The notes below the pieces were generated by a model. That model was not told where the DNA came from, made no database searches, and was given only the letters and a program-made list of their open reading frames with translations. Below are positions 9,256 through 18,050 of a DNA stretch of 64,000 nt, in pieces. Each line of letters starts with the position of its first letter. The first letter of the stretch is position 1. The stretch comes from Marinomonas spartinae (lineage in GTDB: Bacteria > Pseudomonadota > Gammaproteobacteria > Pseudomonadales > Marinomonadaceae). The position numbers and the translations under genes were made by a program. Where the stretch lies: assembly GCF_016461715.1 (NCBI RefSeq), contig NZ_JAEMUI010000012.1:1-64000 (forward strand), written 5' to 3'.

Positions 9256-10329
9256 ATGAATCAATTTCACCCACTTACTGTTTCAGATTTACGCCGTGAA
9301 ACGCGGGACTCTATTTCCCTAGCTTTTGACATCCCTGCGGATTTAGCAAAGGCCTATCAATTTAAACAAGGTCAGTATTTAACATTACGCACTCATCTTG
9401 ATGGTCAAGAAGTGCGCCGTTCTTACTCCATTTGCAGTGGTGTTCACGATAATGAAATGCGGGTGGCCATTAAGCGCGTACCTGATGGACTGTTTTCTAC
9501 GTTTGCGAATGACTCGATTAAAGTGGGTGATGTTATTGAGGTCATGCCTCCGTTAGGGCATTTTTATTCAGAGCTTGATCCCGCTCGTCATGGTGACTAT
9601 TTATTGGTTGCCGCAGGCAGCGGTATTACCCCGATCCTGTCCATTGCGAAAACCACCTTGGCCACCGAGCCGCACAGTAAAGTCACCCTGTTATATGGTA
9701 ACCGCTCCACGTCTTCTACCATGTTCCGAGACCAACTTGCCGATCTCAAAAACGCTTATATGGATCGCTTGAATTTGATCTTTGTATTGAGCCGTGAACA
9801 GCAGGATATCGACTTGTATAACGGCCATATTGATGCGGATAAATGTCGTGTTCTATTTGATCGTTGGCTGGATGTGAAAGCGCTAACAGGGGCGTTTATT
9901 TGTGGCCCTCAATCCATGACAGAAACCGTTCAGGATGTCTTGAAAACGTTAGGTATGCCAGACGAAAACATTCACTTTGAACTGTTTGCCGCCGCTGGCA
10001 ATGAGCGCAAACGAGAAAAACGTGCTCAGGCTGCCGCCCATGCAGATATGTCAGAAATCACCGTTATTCGTGATGGTCATGGGATGACTTTTGAGTTGAA
10101 ACAAAATACCGAGAACTTGCTGAATGCGGGCAACGAACACGGTGCAGACCTACCGTTTTCATGTCGAGCAGGCGTGTGTTCTACCTGTAAATGCAAGGTG
10201 GTTGAAGGCGAAGTGGACATGGACATTAGTATTGGTCTTGAAGACTACGAAGTGGAAGCCGGTTACGTGCTTTCTTGTCAGTCTTACCCTGTGTCCAAAA
10301 AGGTTGTGTTGGATTTTGACCAAATCTAA
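9256..10329 (+). CDS. paaE: Phenylacetyl-CoA epoxidase reductase PaaE
   Basis: A 357-residue electron-transfer subunit that passes electrons from NADPH through FAD and a [2Fe-2S] cluster to PaaA. The flavin motif RRSYSICSG is near residue 50 and the nucleotide-binding AAGSGITPILSI near residue 120. The plant-type ferredoxin domain at the C-terminus has CRAGVCSTCKCKV plus the distal Cys in LSCQSYP. I use ATG 9256 (GGAG 7 bp upstream) rather than the TTG at 9238, giving the E. coli length. Confidence 0.94.
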   Translation: MNQFHPLTVSDLRRETRDSISLAFDIPADLAKAYQFKQGQYLTLRTHLDGQEVRRSYSICSGVHDNEMRVAIKRVPDGLFSTFANDSIKVGDVIEVMPPLGHFYSELDPARHGDYLLVAAGSGITPILSIAKTTLATEPHSKVTLLYGNRSTSSTMFRDQLADLKNAYMDRLNLIFVLSREQQDIDLYNGHIDADKCRVLFDRWLDVKALTGAFICGPQSMTETVQDVLKTLGMPDENIHFELFAAAGNERKREKRAQAAAHADMSEITVIRDGHGMTFELKQNTENLLNAGNEHGADLPFSCRAGVCSTCKCKVVEGEVDMDISIGLEDYEVEAGYVLSCQSYPVSKKVVLDFDQI

Positions 10330-10335
10330 TTCAGC

Positions 10336-10397
10336 TTGATCGTTCGTCTTATTGCATAGAAAGCATAAAGACAGTTAACAACCGAACAATACGATCA
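10336..10397. promoter_or_regulatory. Possible operator pair before paaZ
   Basis: GATCGTTCG at 10338-10346 and a loosely inverted counterpart (CGAAC and CGATC at 10383-10387 and 10392-10396) lie between paaE and paaZ. They look like a degenerate inverted repeat and could bind a regulator controlling paaZ. No matching site elsewhere in the paa cluster was found by eye, so the call is weak. Confidence 0.22.
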
Positions 10398-10455
10398 GTA
10401 CATCATAATAACAAAGATGACGGTGGTACTAAGCCACCGATGGAGAGAGAACATT

Positions 10456-12507
10456 ATGAGTCAAAGTCCTATCTTACAAAGTTTTATTGCAGGCGAGTGG
10501 TTAGGTAACCAAGCTGGACAAGCGTTAGTTAGCCCTGTTAACGGTGAAACGATTTATCATACCCACGCTGAAACCATTGATTTTGGCTGCTCCCTGAAAT
10601 TTGCTCGTAGCAAAGGTCGCGCTGCTTTGATGGCGATGGACTTTCAGAGTCGGGCGTCTTGTTTACGAGATTTAGGTAAATATTTACTCGAACACAAAGA
10701 ATCATTGTACGCGATTTCTTTATTAACCGGTGCCACTCGGACTGATAGCTGGGTAGACATTGAAGGCGGTGCGGGGACGTTATTTACCTACGCGAGTTTA
10801 GGGCGACGAGAATTGCCATCAGGCAACCTGATTCATGAAGACAATGCCTTTCCGTTAGGCCGAGAAGGACAGTTCTATGGCTCCCATATTTTGGTGCCAC
10901 GTCACGGTGTGGCCGTACATATTAACGCCTTTAACTTCCCTGTTTGGGGCATGTTAGAAAAGTTTGCTGCCAATTTCCTCGCGGGGATGCCCTGTATTGT
11001 TAAGCCTGCTACATCCACTTCCTATTTGACCGAAGCGTGTGTGCGCCTGATGCAAGAGTCTGGTGTATTGCCAGAGGGCAGTCTACAGCTGGTAATAGGT
11101 CGTACCGGTGATTTATTGGATCGTTTGGAGGGGCAAGATGTGGTGACCTTCACCGGATCTGCAAGCACTGCCGCCAAGTTGAAAGCCACACCGAACTTAA
11201 TTAATAACGGCATTCCTTTTAACGCCGAAGCGGATTCACTGAACTGCGCTATCTTAGCGCCGGACGTATCAGTCGACAGTCCTGAGTTTGATCTTTTTGT
11301 TAAAGAAGTGGCGCGGGAAATGACCGTGAAAGCGGGGCAAAAATGTACGGCGATTCGTCGTGTCTTGATCCCTGAAAATCAAGTTCAGGCGGTATCTGAA
11401 CGTCTAACCGCCCGTCTTGCCAAAGTGTCGATTGGTGATCCCCATTTAGACTCGGTACGCATGGGTGCATTGGCGTCTTTTGAGCAAAAAGAGGATGTGT
11501 TATCTCAACTCAACCTGTTGTTAGAAAGCAGTCAGGTCGTTTATGGTCATAATGCCTCTTTTGAATGTCTTGGCAACGGCTCTGAAAAGGGGGCGTTTGT
11601 ACAACCTACCTTGCTACTGAGTAATGACCCAGATGCCGAAGGCGGAGCGCACGACATAGAGGCCTTCGGTCCGATTAGTACGTTAATGCCGTATAAAGAT
11701 CTTGATCACGCTATTGCGCTTTCTGCGCGCGGTAAAGGCTCTTTGGTCACAACCTTAGTCACACAAGACCCAGATGTTGCCAGAAAAGTGGTGCCTGCTT
11801 TGGCTGCGTATCATGGTCGAGTGCATATCTTGAATGAGGCCTCCTCAAAAGAATCCACCGGACACGGTTCGCCATTGCCCATGTTAAAACATGGTGGCCC
11901 TGGACGTGCTGGTGGCGGTGAAGAACTGGGGGGAATTCGTGGTGTAAAACATTATATGCAACGTGCTGCTATTCAGGGTTCACCGACCATGCTATCCGCT
12001 GTAACGGGAGAGTACGTTCGTGGTGGCGAGACCTATGAGACCGATGTGCATCCTTTCCGTCGTTATTTTGAAGACCTTCGCATTGGCGAGTCTCTACTGA
12101 CTCATCGACGTACGGTCACGGAAGCCGACATCGTGAACTTCGGCTGCTTGTCTGGCGACCATTTCTATATGCACTTCGACGATATTGCCGCACGAGATTC
12201 TCAGTTTGAACAGCGTATTGCTCATGGCTATTTTGTGCTATCCGCTGCCGCGGGTTTATTTGTCTCTCCGGGCGAAGGCCCTGTATTGGCGAATTATGGC
12301 TTGGATACGTTGCGCTTTATTACACCTGTTCCAATGGGCGACACCATTCGTGCGCGTTTAACCTGTAAACGCAAAATTGATCAAGGCAAACTAAGTCCTA
12401 AAGGTGAGCCACAAGGTGTCGTGGTGTGGGACGTTCAAGTCACCAACCAGCGCGATGAGCTGGTTGCCAGCTATGACATTTTAACCTTGGTTAGAAAAGC
12501 GGGCTGA
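10456..12507 (+). CDS. paaZ: Bifunctional oxepin-CoA hydrolase/dehydrogenase PaaZ
   Basis: A 683-residue fusion protein. The N-terminal aldehyde dehydrogenase domain (about 1-520) oxidises the semialdehyde formed by ring cleavage; its catalytic Cys is in KAGQKCTAIRR and the Glu in NAEADSLN. The C-terminal MaoC-type hydratase domain (about 530-680) opens the oxepin ring and carries the dyad in GCLSGDHFYMHFDD. Start at 10456 follows GGAGAGA and gives the usual 681-683 length. A 126-bp gap to paaE suggests its own promoter or a processed leader. Confidence 0.95.
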   Translation: MSQSPILQSFIAGEWLGNQAGQALVSPVNGETIYHTHAETIDFGCSLKFARSKGRAALMAMDFQSRASCLRDLGKYLLEHKESLYAISLLTGATRTDSWVDIEGGAGTLFTYASLGRRELPSGNLIHEDNAFPLGREGQFYGSHILVPRHGVAVHINAFNFPVWGMLEKFAANFLAGMPCIVKPATSTSYLTEACVRLMQESGVLPEGSLQLVIGRTGDLLDRLEGQDVVTFTGSASTAAKLKATPNLINNGIPFNAEADSLNCAILAPDVSVDSPEFDLFVKEVAREMTVKAGQKCTAIRRVLIPENQVQAVSERLTARLAKVSIGDPHLDSVRMGALASFEQKEDVLSQLNLLLESSQVVYGHNASFECLGNGSEKGAFVQPTLLLSNDPDAEGGAHDIEAFGPISTLMPYKDLDHAIALSARGKGSLVTTLVTQDPDVARKVVPALAAYHGRVHILNEASSKESTGHGSPLPMLKHGGPGRAGGGEELGGIRGVKHYMQRAAIQGSPTMLSAVTGEYVRGGETYETDVHPFRRYFEDLRIGESLLTHRRTVTEADIVNFGCLSGDHFYMHFDDIAARDSQFEQRIAHGYFVLSAAAGLFVSPGEGPVLANYGLDTLRFITPVPMGDTIRARLTCKRKIDQGKLSPKGEPQGVVVWDVQVTNQRDELVASYDILTLVRKAG

Positions 12508-12657
12508 TTGGTGGAGAATTTTAGCATCGTTGGCTAGGAAAGGATGATCTCATGTAATCCCGTGTAATTGAGTGATGGTGATGTTTTTTTTATCTTTCCT
12601 CTTGGGACAGATAATTGGCTTACGTTTCACTCAAATACACAACAAAGGGAATATCAT

Positions 12658-12942
12658 ATGTCATCCTTCCGACAGCTATATGCACGTTTGGCCTTAGATA
12701 CGAGTACTCAACGCTCACTATTTACCGCATCATTTTTTGATGCTACAACGTTGACATTAACGCTAGATCCTTCAGCAGAAGGGACGGCTAACTTTGCTAT
12801 TTTTCAAAACAAAAAAGCGGTTGTTGATAAAAGAGTCACCGCAGGGGAGTCCGTTACCTACACGGGTGGGGGGTTAACCTTTTACGTTAATTATTATGAT
12901 GGGTCGGATTTGCCAAGGGTGAGCGTGACGGCAAATGCCTAG
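12658..12942 (+). CDS. Hypothetical protein, 94 residues
   Basis: I do not recognise this protein. It has 94 residues, starts at an ATG with AAAGGGA 6-12 bp upstream, and is rich in Thr, Ala and Val with alternating patterns (TLTLTLDPSAE, SVTYTGGGLTFYVNYYDG) that suggest a small all-beta fold. No signal peptide, transmembrane segment or cysteine is visible. It stands 150 bp after paaZ on the same strand and ends just before a strong hairpin, so it has its own unit or is a read-through gene. Nothing links it to phenylacetate. Confidence 0.6.
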   Translation: MSSFRQLYARLALDTSTQRSLFTASFFDATTLTLTLDPSAEGTANFAIFQNKKAVVDKRVTAGESVTYTGGGLTFYVNYYDGSDLPRVSVTANA

Positions 12943-12945
12943 ATA

Positions 12946-12988
12946 AAGGGAGTAAGAGGAGAGCGTTCGAAGCTTTCCTCTTACCTTT
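12946..12988. terminator. Bidirectional terminator hairpin
   Basis: GTAAGAGGA (12952-12960) pairs with TCCTCTTAC (12976-12984), with further pairing of AGC and GCT inside and AAAG against CTTT outside. It separates the convergent 94-residue gene and the dehydrogenase gene and can serve both. Confidence 0.7.
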
Positions 12989-13008
12989 AAGTTGTTCTCA
13001 AGTCGTGA

Positions 13009-13869
13009 CTATTTTACCACCTTATAAACCGCTGCGATGTCTTCATCTGCAAAACCTGCTTTCATGGCTTGTTTGAAGGCTTCGTTGGCAATAGCGGCCG
13101 TTGGCAGAGGCTGATTAAGCTGATCCCCTAACGCAACCGCAAGTCGCATGTCTTTTTGCATGTGTTTAAGAGGAAAGCTGGTCGTGTAATCTTCATTCAA
13201 CAGCATGGCCCCTTTGCCTTTAAACATGGGGTTCGCCATGGCGCCAGCATCAAGGATGTCTAAAATCTGCTGGCCGTCTAATCCTGCTTTTTGGCCTAAA
13301 GACAGACCTTCGCTGAAGATGCTCAACATGCCGCCCATCATCATGTTCACCACAAGTTTCATGTTGGCCCCTTGGCCGACTTCGCCAAGATAGGGGGACA
13401 TTTTACCCATCACGTCAAAAGCGGATTTGGCATCGTCATACAGGGATTGATCACCCGCCGCTAAGATGATTAACGTACCGTCTTCTGCGGGTTTTTTGGT
13501 ACCAGACACGGGGGCTTCTAAAAAGCGGCCGCCTGCTTGAGTAATTAAATGCGCGATTGTTTTTGATGTGCCGTCATCTACGGTCGACATATCAACATAG
13601 CCACGACCTGAGCCAATGCCAGCAGCAACGCCATCTGGCCCTTGGCAAAGTGCCAAAGCGGCGTCTGGATCTGAGACCATGGCAAAGGTAATGTCACAGT
13701 TCGCAGCAACGTCTTTCGGTGAGATACCTTGATGGGCACCCTTAACGACTAATTCAGTACATTTTTCCGGGTTGCGATTCCAAACCGTCACATCAAATCC
13801 GGCGTTGAGTAAATTTAACGCCATCGCTTTACCCATAATGCCCAAACCTAAAAATCCAACACTAGCCAT
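13009..13869 (-). CDS. Beta-hydroxyacid dehydrogenase family oxidoreductase
   Basis: A 286-residue NAD(P)-dependent enzyme of the 3-hydroxyisobutyrate/tartronate semialdehyde/glyoxylate reductase family. The cofactor motif GFLGLGIMGKAMALNLL is at residue 5. The substrate-binding FLEAPVSGTKKPAEDG block is near 115, and GQGANMKLVVNMMMGG near 162 contains the catalytic lysine. The start ATG (13869) follows AAGAGGG; the open frame upstream is only read into a repeat element. Exact substrate is not readable; glyoxylate or succinic-semialdehyde reduction fits the sequence type. It lies between the paa and mdc loci, pointing away from mdcR, with no obvious link to either. Confidence 0.82.
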   Translation of the reverse strand: MASVGFLGLGIMGKAMALNLLNAGFDVTVWNRNPEKCTELVVKGAHQGISPKDVAANCDITFAMVSDPDAALALCQGPDGVAAGIGSGRGYVDMSTVDDGTSKTIAHLITQAGGRFLEAPVSGTKKPAEDGTLIILAAGDQSLYDDAKSAFDVMGKMSPYLGEVGQGANMKLVVNMMMGGMLSIFSEGLSLGQKAGLDGQQILDILDAGAMANPMFKGKGAMLLNEDYTTSFPLKHMQKDMRLAVALGDQLNQPLPTAAIANEAFKQAMKAGFADEDIAAVYKVVK

Positions 13870-13950
13870 AAAACCCTCTTTCTTAGTGATATTTCCACCA
13901 TTGTAACAAATAGAAAAAGGCAGAGTTTGTAAATAATGTTCTAACTGGAA

Positions 13951-13998
13951 CCTTTGCACGATGTCGCGAGCGACGCTAAGATGCGGCAAAAACAGACG
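13951..13998. repeat. Half-copy of a MITE-like repeat
   Basis: These 48 bases match the inverted complement of the right half of the element at 61782-61920, with about four differences. They include the terminal CCTTTGCACGATG and the inner GCGGCAAAAACAGACG. The left half of the element is not recognisable to the right of 13998. This looks like a decayed or partly replaced copy and explains the open frames that cross 13941-14168 on both strands. Confidence 0.7.
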
Positions 13999-14088
13999 GC
14001 TTTATTCAACGCGGTCATTCCCTTTATAAACCGAGTGGAAGTCAGTACGTTGGCGAGGGGCGTTGCTAGCCTCCTGACTTTGTGTGTC

Positions 14089-15003
14089 TTAACGTTTATG
14101 GTTTCTCGCATAATGACGACATTCGACGATGCAATTGAGAATACGCGGGTCTCGTTCTCGACTGGCAAGGCACACCATGACCACGTGTTGCTTCATGTCT
14201 GGCATATTTTCTATCGACAAGAGTTTGATTTTATTATCAAAAACATGTTCTACGCGGCGCGGTAAAATGGCGTAACCAACGTTGCCACTGACCATGCTCA
14301 TTAGCGAGAATATATCGCCTACTTCCATCACGACATTGGGTTGTATACTGGCACGCTGGAACACTTTTTGGGTGTCCTCTGCCGTAGCAAAGCCACTTGA
14401 AAGGGTGACAAAATTTTCGTTCTGAAACGTTTCTAACTTGATGCTGCGCTGCTTGGCAAGAGGCGAATCACGACTGACCGCCAGCATCAGCTCATCTTCA
14501 AACAAGGGCAGAGAGGTAAATTCGTCATCCTCCAATGTTTTTTCCGACGAAATAATGATGACATCGAGCTCGAAGTTCCTCAGTTTACTTAGCAAAGAGG
14601 AATTTGATCCGAGTGACAGTTCTATATTTAAGTCACTTTTGCGTCGTTTTAGCCCTGCAATCAGTTGCGGCAAGGTATTAATGGTCAGCGAGTATAAGGC
14701 ACCTAACTTAAATTGATTGGAATAGATGCCCGCCACTTCCCGGGTGCTGGTAATGCCATCTTGTAAATCATTGAGCACTTGAGTGACTCGTTCTTCCAGC
14801 ACTCTAGCGCTGGGCAGCGGCGTGAGCAGGCGTCCTTCTTGGCGAAACAAAGGGCATTTTAAGCCTTCCTCTAAGGAATGAATGGCTCTGTGTACACTGA
14901 CAGAGCTCAGTTGCAATTGGTTGGCGGCTTCAGACAAGGTGCCTACTTTCATAAAAGTCAGAAAAATTTCCAGCTTTTTCAATGTAATCATTTCATCAAA
15001 CAT
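14089..15003 (-). CDS. mdcR: LysR-type regulator of malonate utilisation MdcR
   Basis: A 304-residue LysR-family regulator. The N-terminal winged helix-turn-helix (about residue 10-65) includes TLSEAANQLQLSSVSVHRAIHSLE; the rest is the periplasmic-binding-like effector domain. It is divergent from mdcA, the classical position of MdcR, which activates the malonate decarboxylase genes when malonate or malonyl-CoA is present. The start is preceded by TAGGATG; a second in-frame ATG four codons later is also possible. The 160-bp gap between the two genes should hold its operators. Confidence 0.88.
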   Translation of the reverse strand: MFDEMITLKKLEIFLTFMKVGTLSEAANQLQLSSVSVHRAIHSLEEGLKCPLFRQEGRLLTPLPSARVLEERVTQVLNDLQDGITSTREVAGIYSNQFKLGALYSLTINTLPQLIAGLKRRKSDLNIELSLGSNSSLLSKLRNFELDVIIISSEKTLEDDEFTSLPLFEDELMLAVSRDSPLAKQRSIKLETFQNENFVTLSSGFATAEDTQKVFQRASIQPNVVMEVGDIFSLMSMVSGNVGYAILPRRVEHVFDNKIKLLSIENMPDMKQHVVMVCLASRERDPRILNCIVECRHYARNHKR

Positions 15004-15163
15004 AAGGCATCCTAAATCTTGTAAGAGTGTTCTAGAGGAGAGAGTTGACTCTCTGTGGGCTGTTTAAACGATTATTAGCATGAGAGTAATGAAGCTTCAA
15101 GCAGCTTGATTGATGGCATCGTGTTTCCTTCATACTGTAAAAGAAAAAACAGGATGAAATGCG
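15004..15163. promoter_or_regulatory. Divergent mdcR/mdcA control region
   Basis: No gene. By position it must contain the promoters of mdcR and mdcA and the LysR-type operators. A TGATTGATGGCATCGTG segment near 15107 and other AT-rich parts are visible, but I cannot define a T-N11-A site with confidence. Confidence 0.4.
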
Positions 15164-16825
15164 ATGCAAATGAACACTGATTCTGAACGCAATTGGTTCA
15201 GTCGCCGTCAGAACAAAGAAAGTCGTATGTTAGAACTGAGTGATCTAGTCGACGGTTCTATCATTCCTACATCAAACATAGTCGCCGCCATGGAGCGACT
15301 AATAAAACCGAGCGATAAGGTGGTGCTTGAGGGGAATAACCAAAAACAGGCCGATTTTCTTTCTCGCTCTTTAGCGAGCGTCTCTCCCGAAAAAATCCAT
15401 AATCTGCATATGATTATGCCCAGCGTCAGCCGTCCCGAACATTTGGACCTTTTTGAGGCGGGTATCGCGCGTAAATTAGACTTTTCTTTCTCTGGTCCAC
15501 AAAGCCTACGCATCGGTCAATTGATGGAAGATGACCTTTTAGAGGTGGGGGCAATACATACGTATATTGAGCTGTATGCGCGTTTGTACGTTGATCTGAA
15601 TCCCAATGTGGCGCTGTTGGCGGGTTTTAAGGCGGACAAACTAGGTAATATCTACACTGGGGCCAGTACAGAAGATACGCCTGCCTTGGTGGAAGCAACG
15701 GCCTTTCGTGATGGCATCGTGATTTTTCAAGTCAACGAGATCGTTGACGATGCCTCTGATTTACCCCGAGTGGACATTCCGGCCTCTTGGGTAGACTACA
15801 TTGTACAGGCCGATCAACCTTTCTTTATCGAGCCTCTTTTTACACGGGATCCACGTTTAATTACGCCATTGCAAGTGTTGATGGGCATGATGGCGATCCG
15901 TGGCATTTACGAAAAACATCAAGTGCAGTCCCTTAATCATGGCATTGGTTTTAATACTGCGGCGATTGAATTGTTACTGCCAACCTATGGTGAGTCCTTA
16001 GGGCTAAAAGGCAAAATCTGTCGACACTGGACGTTGAACCCTCATCCGACTTTGATACCCGCCATTGAAACTGGCTGGGTCGAGAGTGTGCATTGCTTTG
16101 GTACGGAACTGGGCATGGAAGATTACATTGCCCAGCGGCCAGATGTTTTCTTTACCGGAAAAGACGGTTCTATGCGCTCCAACCGCGCTTTTTGTCAGCT
16201 AGCAGGGCAGTACGCGGTGGATATGTTTATAGGCTCCACCTTGCAAATCGATGGGGATGGCAATTCGTCTACCGTAACGCGCGGGCGTTTAGCTGGCTTT
16301 GGTGGGGCACCGAATATGGGCCACGACCCTGGCGGTCGTCGTCATTCCTCCCCCGCATGGCTGGATATGAAAGCAGACGACTCCTTGCTAACAAAAGGCC
16401 GCAAGCTGGTGGTGCAGATGGTGGAAACTTACCAAGACAGTAGTAAATCGACTTTTGTTGAAGAACTGGATGCTTTGGCAATGGCCCGAGATTACCGCAT
16501 GCCCTTGGCGCCAGTGATGATCTATGCCAGTGATGTGACCCATGTACTGACCGAGGAAGGGATTGCTTATGTATACAAAGCCCAATCCTTGGAACAACGA
16601 AGAGCCATGATTGCCGCTGTGGCAGGGGTAACACCACTTGGGCTCAGCCAAGACCCGGAAGTAACCGCGCAATTACGTCGCGATGGTTTGGTTGCTTACC
16701 CGCAAGATTTAGGGATCAGGCGCAGTGATGCCAGCCGGGATTTACTGGCAGCTTCCAGTATTGCGGATTTGGAAACTTGGTCAAACGGGCTTTATAAGCC
16801 ACCTGCAAAATTCCGGAGCTGGTAA
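15164..16825 (+). CDS. mdcA: Malonate decarboxylase alpha subunit MdcA
   Basis: A 553-residue acetyl-S-ACP:malonate acyl-carrier-protein transferase. It swaps the acetyl group on the ACP for malonate, so that the beta and gamma subunits can decarboxylate the malonyl thioester. Near the N-terminus is VLEGNNQKQADFLSRSL, and the CoA-transferase-like body contains GRLAGFGGAPNMGHDPGGRR (about residue 365-384). Length matches the family (about 550). The ATG at 15164 is used; a second at 15170 is possible. Its stop overlaps the mdcB start. Confidence 0.94.
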   Translation: MQMNTDSERNWFSRRQNKESRMLELSDLVDGSIIPTSNIVAAMERLIKPSDKVVLEGNNQKQADFLSRSLASVSPEKIHNLHMIMPSVSRPEHLDLFEAGIARKLDFSFSGPQSLRIGQLMEDDLLEVGAIHTYIELYARLYVDLNPNVALLAGFKADKLGNIYTGASTEDTPALVEATAFRDGIVIFQVNEIVDDASDLPRVDIPASWVDYIVQADQPFFIEPLFTRDPRLITPLQVLMGMMAIRGIYEKHQVQSLNHGIGFNTAAIELLLPTYGESLGLKGKICRHWTLNPHPTLIPAIETGWVESVHCFGTELGMEDYIAQRPDVFFTGKDGSMRSNRAFCQLAGQYAVDMFIGSTLQIDGDGNSSTVTRGRLAGFGGAPNMGHDPGGRRHSSPAWLDMKADDSLLTKGRKLVVQMVETYQDSSKSTFVEELDALAMARDYRMPLAPVMIYASDVTHVLTEEGIAYVYKAQSLEQRRAMIAAVAGVTPLGLSQDPEVTAQLRRDGLVAYPQDLGIRRSDASRDLLAASSIADLETWSNGLYKPPAKFRSW

Positions 16826-17727
16826 TGGGAAGCTATTTAAAAAAAGACACACAGCAAGGCATTGGTGGGATCTCGTTAAGGCGTCTTGACGCGGTGGATC
16901 TCGCTCACCTTGCTTACAACGCATTAGTGCAAGAAGCCACGCTAACGCCTAAACCTGCGTTGGTGGATCGTCGCGGTTCCGGTGCTCATTTGGATATGGA
17001 CATGGCCCTGTTATTAATATCGGCCCGTTGTCTTCAACCTTACTTTTGTGAGATGGCGGATAAGGCGCTCGCATACCCCATAGGTCCTGAATTGCGTCGG
17101 CATATTGGTGCCATTGGGCGGGATGCTGAAAAGGCCATGTTACAAGAAACAAATGGCGTTAATACCCATAAAGGCGCTATTTGGGCGCTGGGATTATTGG
17201 TCTCAGCGGCAACACAAGCCAACACCCTTGATGAGCTGTTTGATCATGCCGCGCACTTAGCGATGCTACCAGACTCAGGCCTTAATACAGTCTATTTAAG
17301 TAATGGTTTACAGGTACGTCACCAATATGGTCTATCCGGCGCCAAAGAAGAGGCCCAATTAGGGTTTCCCCATGTGAAAGAACTTGGTTTGCCCATGTTG
17401 TTACAGAGTCGAGCCCGAGGCGATAGCGAATCCCATGCACAACTCAATGGGCTATTAGCCATCATGACGAGACTGTCAGACACCTGTGTAGCATCTCGTT
17501 CAGGGCTGGAAGGATTAGAGGCGATGCAGCAAGGCGCCAGTGCCGTGCTTAATGCAGGCGGCGTAGGCACCTCGTTGGGTCGTCAGTTACTAAGCGATTT
17601 AGAACACACACTCTTGTCATGTAATGCCTCGCCTGGTGGTGCCGCCGATTTACTGGCAGCCACGCTTTTTATCGATGGTCTGTTTGATCGACAGCCTGCT
17701 CAAACATCAAGCGAACCGCTAATTTAG
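16825..17727 (+). CDS. mdcB: Triphosphoribosyl-dephospho-CoA synthase MdcB
   Basis: A 300-residue CitG/MdcB-family enzyme that makes 2'-(5''-triphosphoribosyl)-3'-dephospho-CoA, the precursor of the prosthetic group of the malonate decarboxylase ACP. Seen motifs are TPKPALVDRRGSGAHLDMDM (about residue 39-58), GVNTHKGAIWALGLL (about 110) and the C-terminal SPGGAADLLAATLF. It starts one base into the mdcA stop and is followed by mdcC after 8 bp. Confidence 0.92.
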   Translation: MGSYLKKDTQQGIGGISLRRLDAVDLAHLAYNALVQEATLTPKPALVDRRGSGAHLDMDMALLLISARCLQPYFCEMADKALAYPIGPELRRHIGAIGRDAEKAMLQETNGVNTHKGAIWALGLLVSAATQANTLDELFDHAAHLAMLPDSGLNTVYLSNGLQVRHQYGLSGAKEEAQLGFPHVKELGLPMLLQSRARGDSESHAQLNGLLAIMTRLSDTCVASRSGLEGLEAMQQGASAVLNAGGVGTSLGRQLLSDLEHTLLSCNASPGGAADLLAATLFIDGLFDRQPAQTSSEPLI

Positions 17728-17735
17728 GAGCTTCT

Positions 17736-18050
17736 ATGAATACTTTTCATTTTACTCGTCCGGCCCGTAACGTGCCAATTGATCGAGCCCTAGTTGGCTA
17801 TGTGGGATCAGGAGACCTAGAAGTCATGATCGACAACAGCGATCAGCCCCAAGCGGATATTTATATTCATTCATCCGCTGAGCAGGGAGAGCAACGTTGG
17901 TTAAGCATCATTGAGCGTCTTGAAGTGGCACATCCATTACCTGCAATGCGCATGGATATCCATGATTTTTCTGCTACACCGGGGGTGATTCGTTTGCGTT
18001 TAGAGCAGGCTTTAGAGCAAGCCTTAGCCAAGGAGTTGTCTTATGAGTAA
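17736..18050 (+). CDS. mdcC: Malonate decarboxylase acyl-carrier protein MdcC
   Basis: A 104-residue delta subunit, the acyl carrier of the complex. The serine in VGYVGSGDLEVMID (about residue 23-36) is the attachment site of the phosphoribosyl-dephospho-CoA group in this family. GGAG lies before the ATG. The gene overlaps mdcD by 8 bases, as expected for subunits made in fixed ratio. Confidence 0.93.
   Translation: MNTFHFTRPARNVPIDRALVGYVGSGDLEVMIDNSDQPQADIYIHSSAEQGEQRWLSIIERLEVAHPLPAMRMDIHDFSATPGVIRLRLEQALEQALAKELSYE

Noticed and set aside
13941..14265. Open frames near the dehydrogenase and mdcR 3' end
   Set aside because: They cross the repeat half-copy and the antisense strand of mdcR and lack ribosome sites.
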